Source of the DNA: JAYPEY01 sp964519245
GTDB lineage: Bacteria > Verrucomicrobiota > Verrucomicrobiia > Limisphaerales > JAYPEY01
Direction: 5' to 3'
NCBI GenBank assembly: GCA_964519245.1
Contig: CAZFLK010000160.1
Location: forward strand, 1-13,409
DNA length: 13,409 bases
Shown here: piece after piece, positions 11,378-13,409 of the stretch
Numbering within the stretch: the stretch's first letter is position 1
Layout: each line of letters opens with the position of its first letter
Translations under genes and position numbers: made by a program
The notes under the pieces: generated by a model
What the model saw: the letters and a program-made list of their open reading frames with translations, nothing else
What the model was told of the DNA's origin: nothing
The model's database searches: none

Positions 11378-13409
11378 ATGGGCGTTTACTTCCACCTCAT
11401 CATTGAACCGGCAGCTAGCGGGCGCTTTGAGCATCGTCTTGCGGCGGGGGCGTATATCCTGGGGCGTTCGGAAGAAGCGGACCTGGCCATTCGCAGCCCG
11501 GAGGTTTCGCGGAGTCATGCCCGGTTGATCCTGGAGGATCCCCTGTGCCGGATCGAGGACCTGGGCAGCACTTCGGGCACCACTTTGGACGGTCGAATGG
11601 TCGACGGCGAGCAGACCTTGTCGCCGCCCTTCACCCTCAAGTTGGGCACGGTTCAACTGAGCGTCGCGCTGGCGGATTCCAGCGAAGCGACATCCAGTCC
11701 CGCGGCGGGTCACTACACACCGGGCCGGGAAATCGCCAAGGGCGGCATGGGGTCGGTGCTCGAAGCCAATGACCAGATCCTGGGGCGCGCGGTGGCCATG
11801 AAGGTCATCCGCCCGGACATCGCCGAGAGCGAAAGCCTGCGGCTGCGCTTCATCCGTGAGGCGGGCGTCCTGGCCCGGTTGGAGCATCCCAACATCGTGC
11901 CCATCCACGAGATGGCCAAGGATGCGGAGGGTAATCTCTTCTACACCATGAAGAAGGTGGAGGGGCGGGACCTGGAGCAGATCCTGAAGGCGATCCGCGA
12001 CGGGGATGCGCAGACCATCGCCGACTATCCCCTGGACCGCTTGCTGACGATCTACCGCAAGGTCTGCGACGCCATGGCCTTCGCGCATGCCCGGGGCGTG
12101 ATTCACCGGGACCTCAAGCCGGCCAATATCATGGTGGGCAGTTTCGGCGAGGTGTTGGTCATGGATTGGGGATTGGCCAAGATCCTGAAGGATGAAGCCC
12201 AGAACGCCGCCGAGATCGCTCAGGCACGCTCCCGGGCTCCGGCTACGCAGCTGCCGGATGGATTCGAGGAGATTGCGGACTCCGCGCTCCATGGAGCCGC
12301 CCGGAACCTGACGCTCGAGGGCTCGGTGATGGGATCGCCGCAATACATGCCGCCGGAACAGGCCGAGGGCAAAGTCAGCGAGTTGGACGAACGGTCGGAC
12401 ATCTTCTCCCTTGGCGGCATCCTTTACGCGGTCCTCACCCTGCGACCGCCAGTGGCGGGGCGGACGGTCAACGAGATCCTGGACAACGTCAAGACGGGCA
12501 ACATCACGCCGCCCACGAGCTTCAATGCCGGCGGCACGACGGCGAAGGGCAAGGCCATGCCCCAAGGCGAGGTCGCCGATCCGTCGCAAGCGGTTCAGTT
12601 GCCTCATTGTCCGGGCGGGCGCATTCCGGGTAGCCTGTCCGCCGTGGCCATGAAAGCCCTGGCCATGGCTGCAGGAGACCGCCACGCCTCCGTGCCGGAG
12701 TTGATTGCCGACATCGAGGCCTTTCAGCGCGGGTTTGCCACCAGCGCGGAGGAAGTCGGGGCCGTCGGTCAACTGGCCCTGTTCATCAAACGGCACAAGG
12801 GCATCTCCATTGCCGCTGGCATCGGCCTGCTGCTCATTGTCTCCCTGTCCGCGGGCTTCATGATCAACGTCAACGCCGAGAAGCAGGCCGCCCTGGCTTC
12901 GGACAAGGCGGCCCGTGCGGAAGCCGACAACGCCCGGAAGGCGGAGGAACTGGCTCAAACGGAGAGCGCCCGGGCCTTGGCCGCCCTGGCCAAGGCCCAG
13001 ATGGGATTGGCGGAACAGGAATACCAACGAGGCAATGTCTACGAAGCAGACCGCCTGCTTGAATCAATCCAACCGGACTACCGGGATTCCAACTGGCAAT
13101 TTCTGAGAAACAACTTGTTCCAAAAGCAGATCCGCTATACCGGCCTCCAAAACATCAACTTCAAAGGAGATGTCGGGCTCTTCAAAGGCCGCTATTTTGC
13201 CGGAAGAAACAGCAAACTGGAGATTGTTGATCTGGACGGAGCAAAAACTGCCTGGCGCATGCCGGAGGAGATCACTCACTTTGATATCGACCCCCTGGGC
13301 GAACAGGTGGCCTGTTTGACCAAGGAGCAGGAGATCATCATTCGTGACTTGCAAACGAGATACTGTCAAATCTTGTGGATGAGGGCCGGGGAGCGGCGGG
13401 CGCATCCTG
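11378..13409 (+). CDS. FHA-domain Ser/Thr protein kinase with transmembrane and coiled-coil segments (3' end beyond window)
   Basis: The frame is open from the ATG at 11378 to the right edge, 677 codons without a stop. Residues about 22-95 form an FHA phosphothreonine-binding domain (GRSEEADL, SRSH at 44-47, DLGSTSGT at 61-68). The kinase domain spans about 113-455: glycine loop GGMG (122-125), VAMK with K142, HRDLKPAN (243-250), DWG in place of DFG (263-265), and MPPEQ (324-328) in the APE position. One membrane helix lies at about 475-498. A charged Ala/Glu/Lys-rich coiled coil follows at about 500-560, and then the start of a domain that may be a WD40-like propeller. This is the usual plan of PVC PknB-type signalling kinases: cytoplasmic FHA and kinase with an outward sensor. 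A GGGG stretch 6 bases upstream is a plausible ribosome site. Confidence 0.9.
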   Translation, partial: MGVYFHLIIEPAASGRFEHRLAAGAYILGRSEEADLAIRSPEVSRSHARLILEDPLCRIEDLGSTSGTTLDGRMVDGEQTLSPPFTLKLGTVQLSVALADSSEATSSPAAGHYTPGREIAKGGMGSVLEANDQILGRAVAMKVIRPDIAESESLRLRFIREAGVLARLEHPNIVPIHEMAKDAEGNLFYTMKKVEGRDLEQILKAIRDGDAQTIADYPLDRLLTIYRKVCDAMAFAHARGVIHRDLKPANIMVGSFGEVLVMDWGLAKILKDEAQNAAEIAQARSRAPATQLPDGFEEIADSALHGAARNLTLEGSVMGSPQYMPPEQAEGKVSELDERSDIFSLGGILYAVLTLRPPVAGRTVNEILDNVKTGNITPPTSFNAGGTTAKGKAMPQGEVADPSQAVQLPHCPGGRIPGSLSAVAMKALAMAAGDRHASVPELIADIEAFQRGFATSAEEVGAVGQLALFIKRHKGISIAAGIGLLLIVSLSAGFMINVNAEKQAALASDKAARAEADNARKAEELAQTESARALAALAKAQMGLAEQEYQRGNVYEADRLLESIQPDYRDSNWQFLRNNLFQKQIRYTGLQNINFKGDVGLFKGRYFAGRNSKLEIVDLDGAKTAWRMPEEITHFDIDPLGEQVACLTKEQEIIIRDLQTRYCQILWMRAGERRAHP

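Noticed and set aside
11300..13027. Minus-strand open frame of 575 codons opposite the kinase gene
   Set aside because: It lies opposite a kinase with all catalytic motifs intact; its own translation is low-complexity and resembles no family.

Overview
The window is about 13.4 kb of GC-rich bacterial DNA, densely coded on both strands. No rRNA, tRNA, transposase or CRISPR array was seen. The gene mix points to the PVC superphylum, most likely Verrucomicrobiota: a secreted Tricorn-like protease, a secreted ThuA-domain protein, a Tat-exported SGNH hydrolase, and a membrane Ser/Thr kinase with FHA, coiled-coil and the start of a repeat-type sensor region. This is inferred from gene content; there is no phylogenetic marker in the window.

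Layout, left to right. (1) Positions 1-2544, minus strand: a LuxE-type acyl-protein synthetase, then a LuxC-type acyl-CoA reductase, then the first 14 codons of what looks like a 6-pyruvoyl/6-carboxy-tetrahydropterin synthase running off the left edge. The LuxE/LuxC pair should form a fatty-acid (or other acyl) reductase making an aldehyde. No luciferase gene is present. (2) 2723-6124, plus: a 1133-residue Tricorn-type S41 peptidase with a signal peptide. (3) 6125-6273: a short gap between convergent genes carrying two copies of a 30-base hairpin-forming repeat exactly 60 bases apart. (4) 6274-8553, minus: a secreted ThuA-like protein that continues into a cysteine-peptidase-like (NlpC/P60-type) region. 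(5) 8664-10433, plus: a probable redox or electrophile-response unit: a cysteine-rich TetR regulator, a palindromic operator, an SDR oxidoreductase, a thioredoxin and a strong intrinsic terminator. (6) 10507-11271, minus: an SGNH/GDSL hydrolase with a twin-arginine signal. (7) 11378 to the right edge, plus: an FHA/kinase/transmembrane protein, incomplete at its 3' end.

The most unusual single observation is the SDR gene. It reads through in frame and looks normal at both ends, but about 40 residues are missing between the catalytic-Ser strand and the post-active-site loop, so the Tyr-x-x-x-Lys active site is absent. The other points worth a look are the ThuA/cysteine-peptidase fusion, the luciferase-less LuxE-LuxC pair next to a pterin-synthase-like gene, and the paired repeat. 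No intergenic stretch exceeds 300 bases; the longest is 2545-2722.
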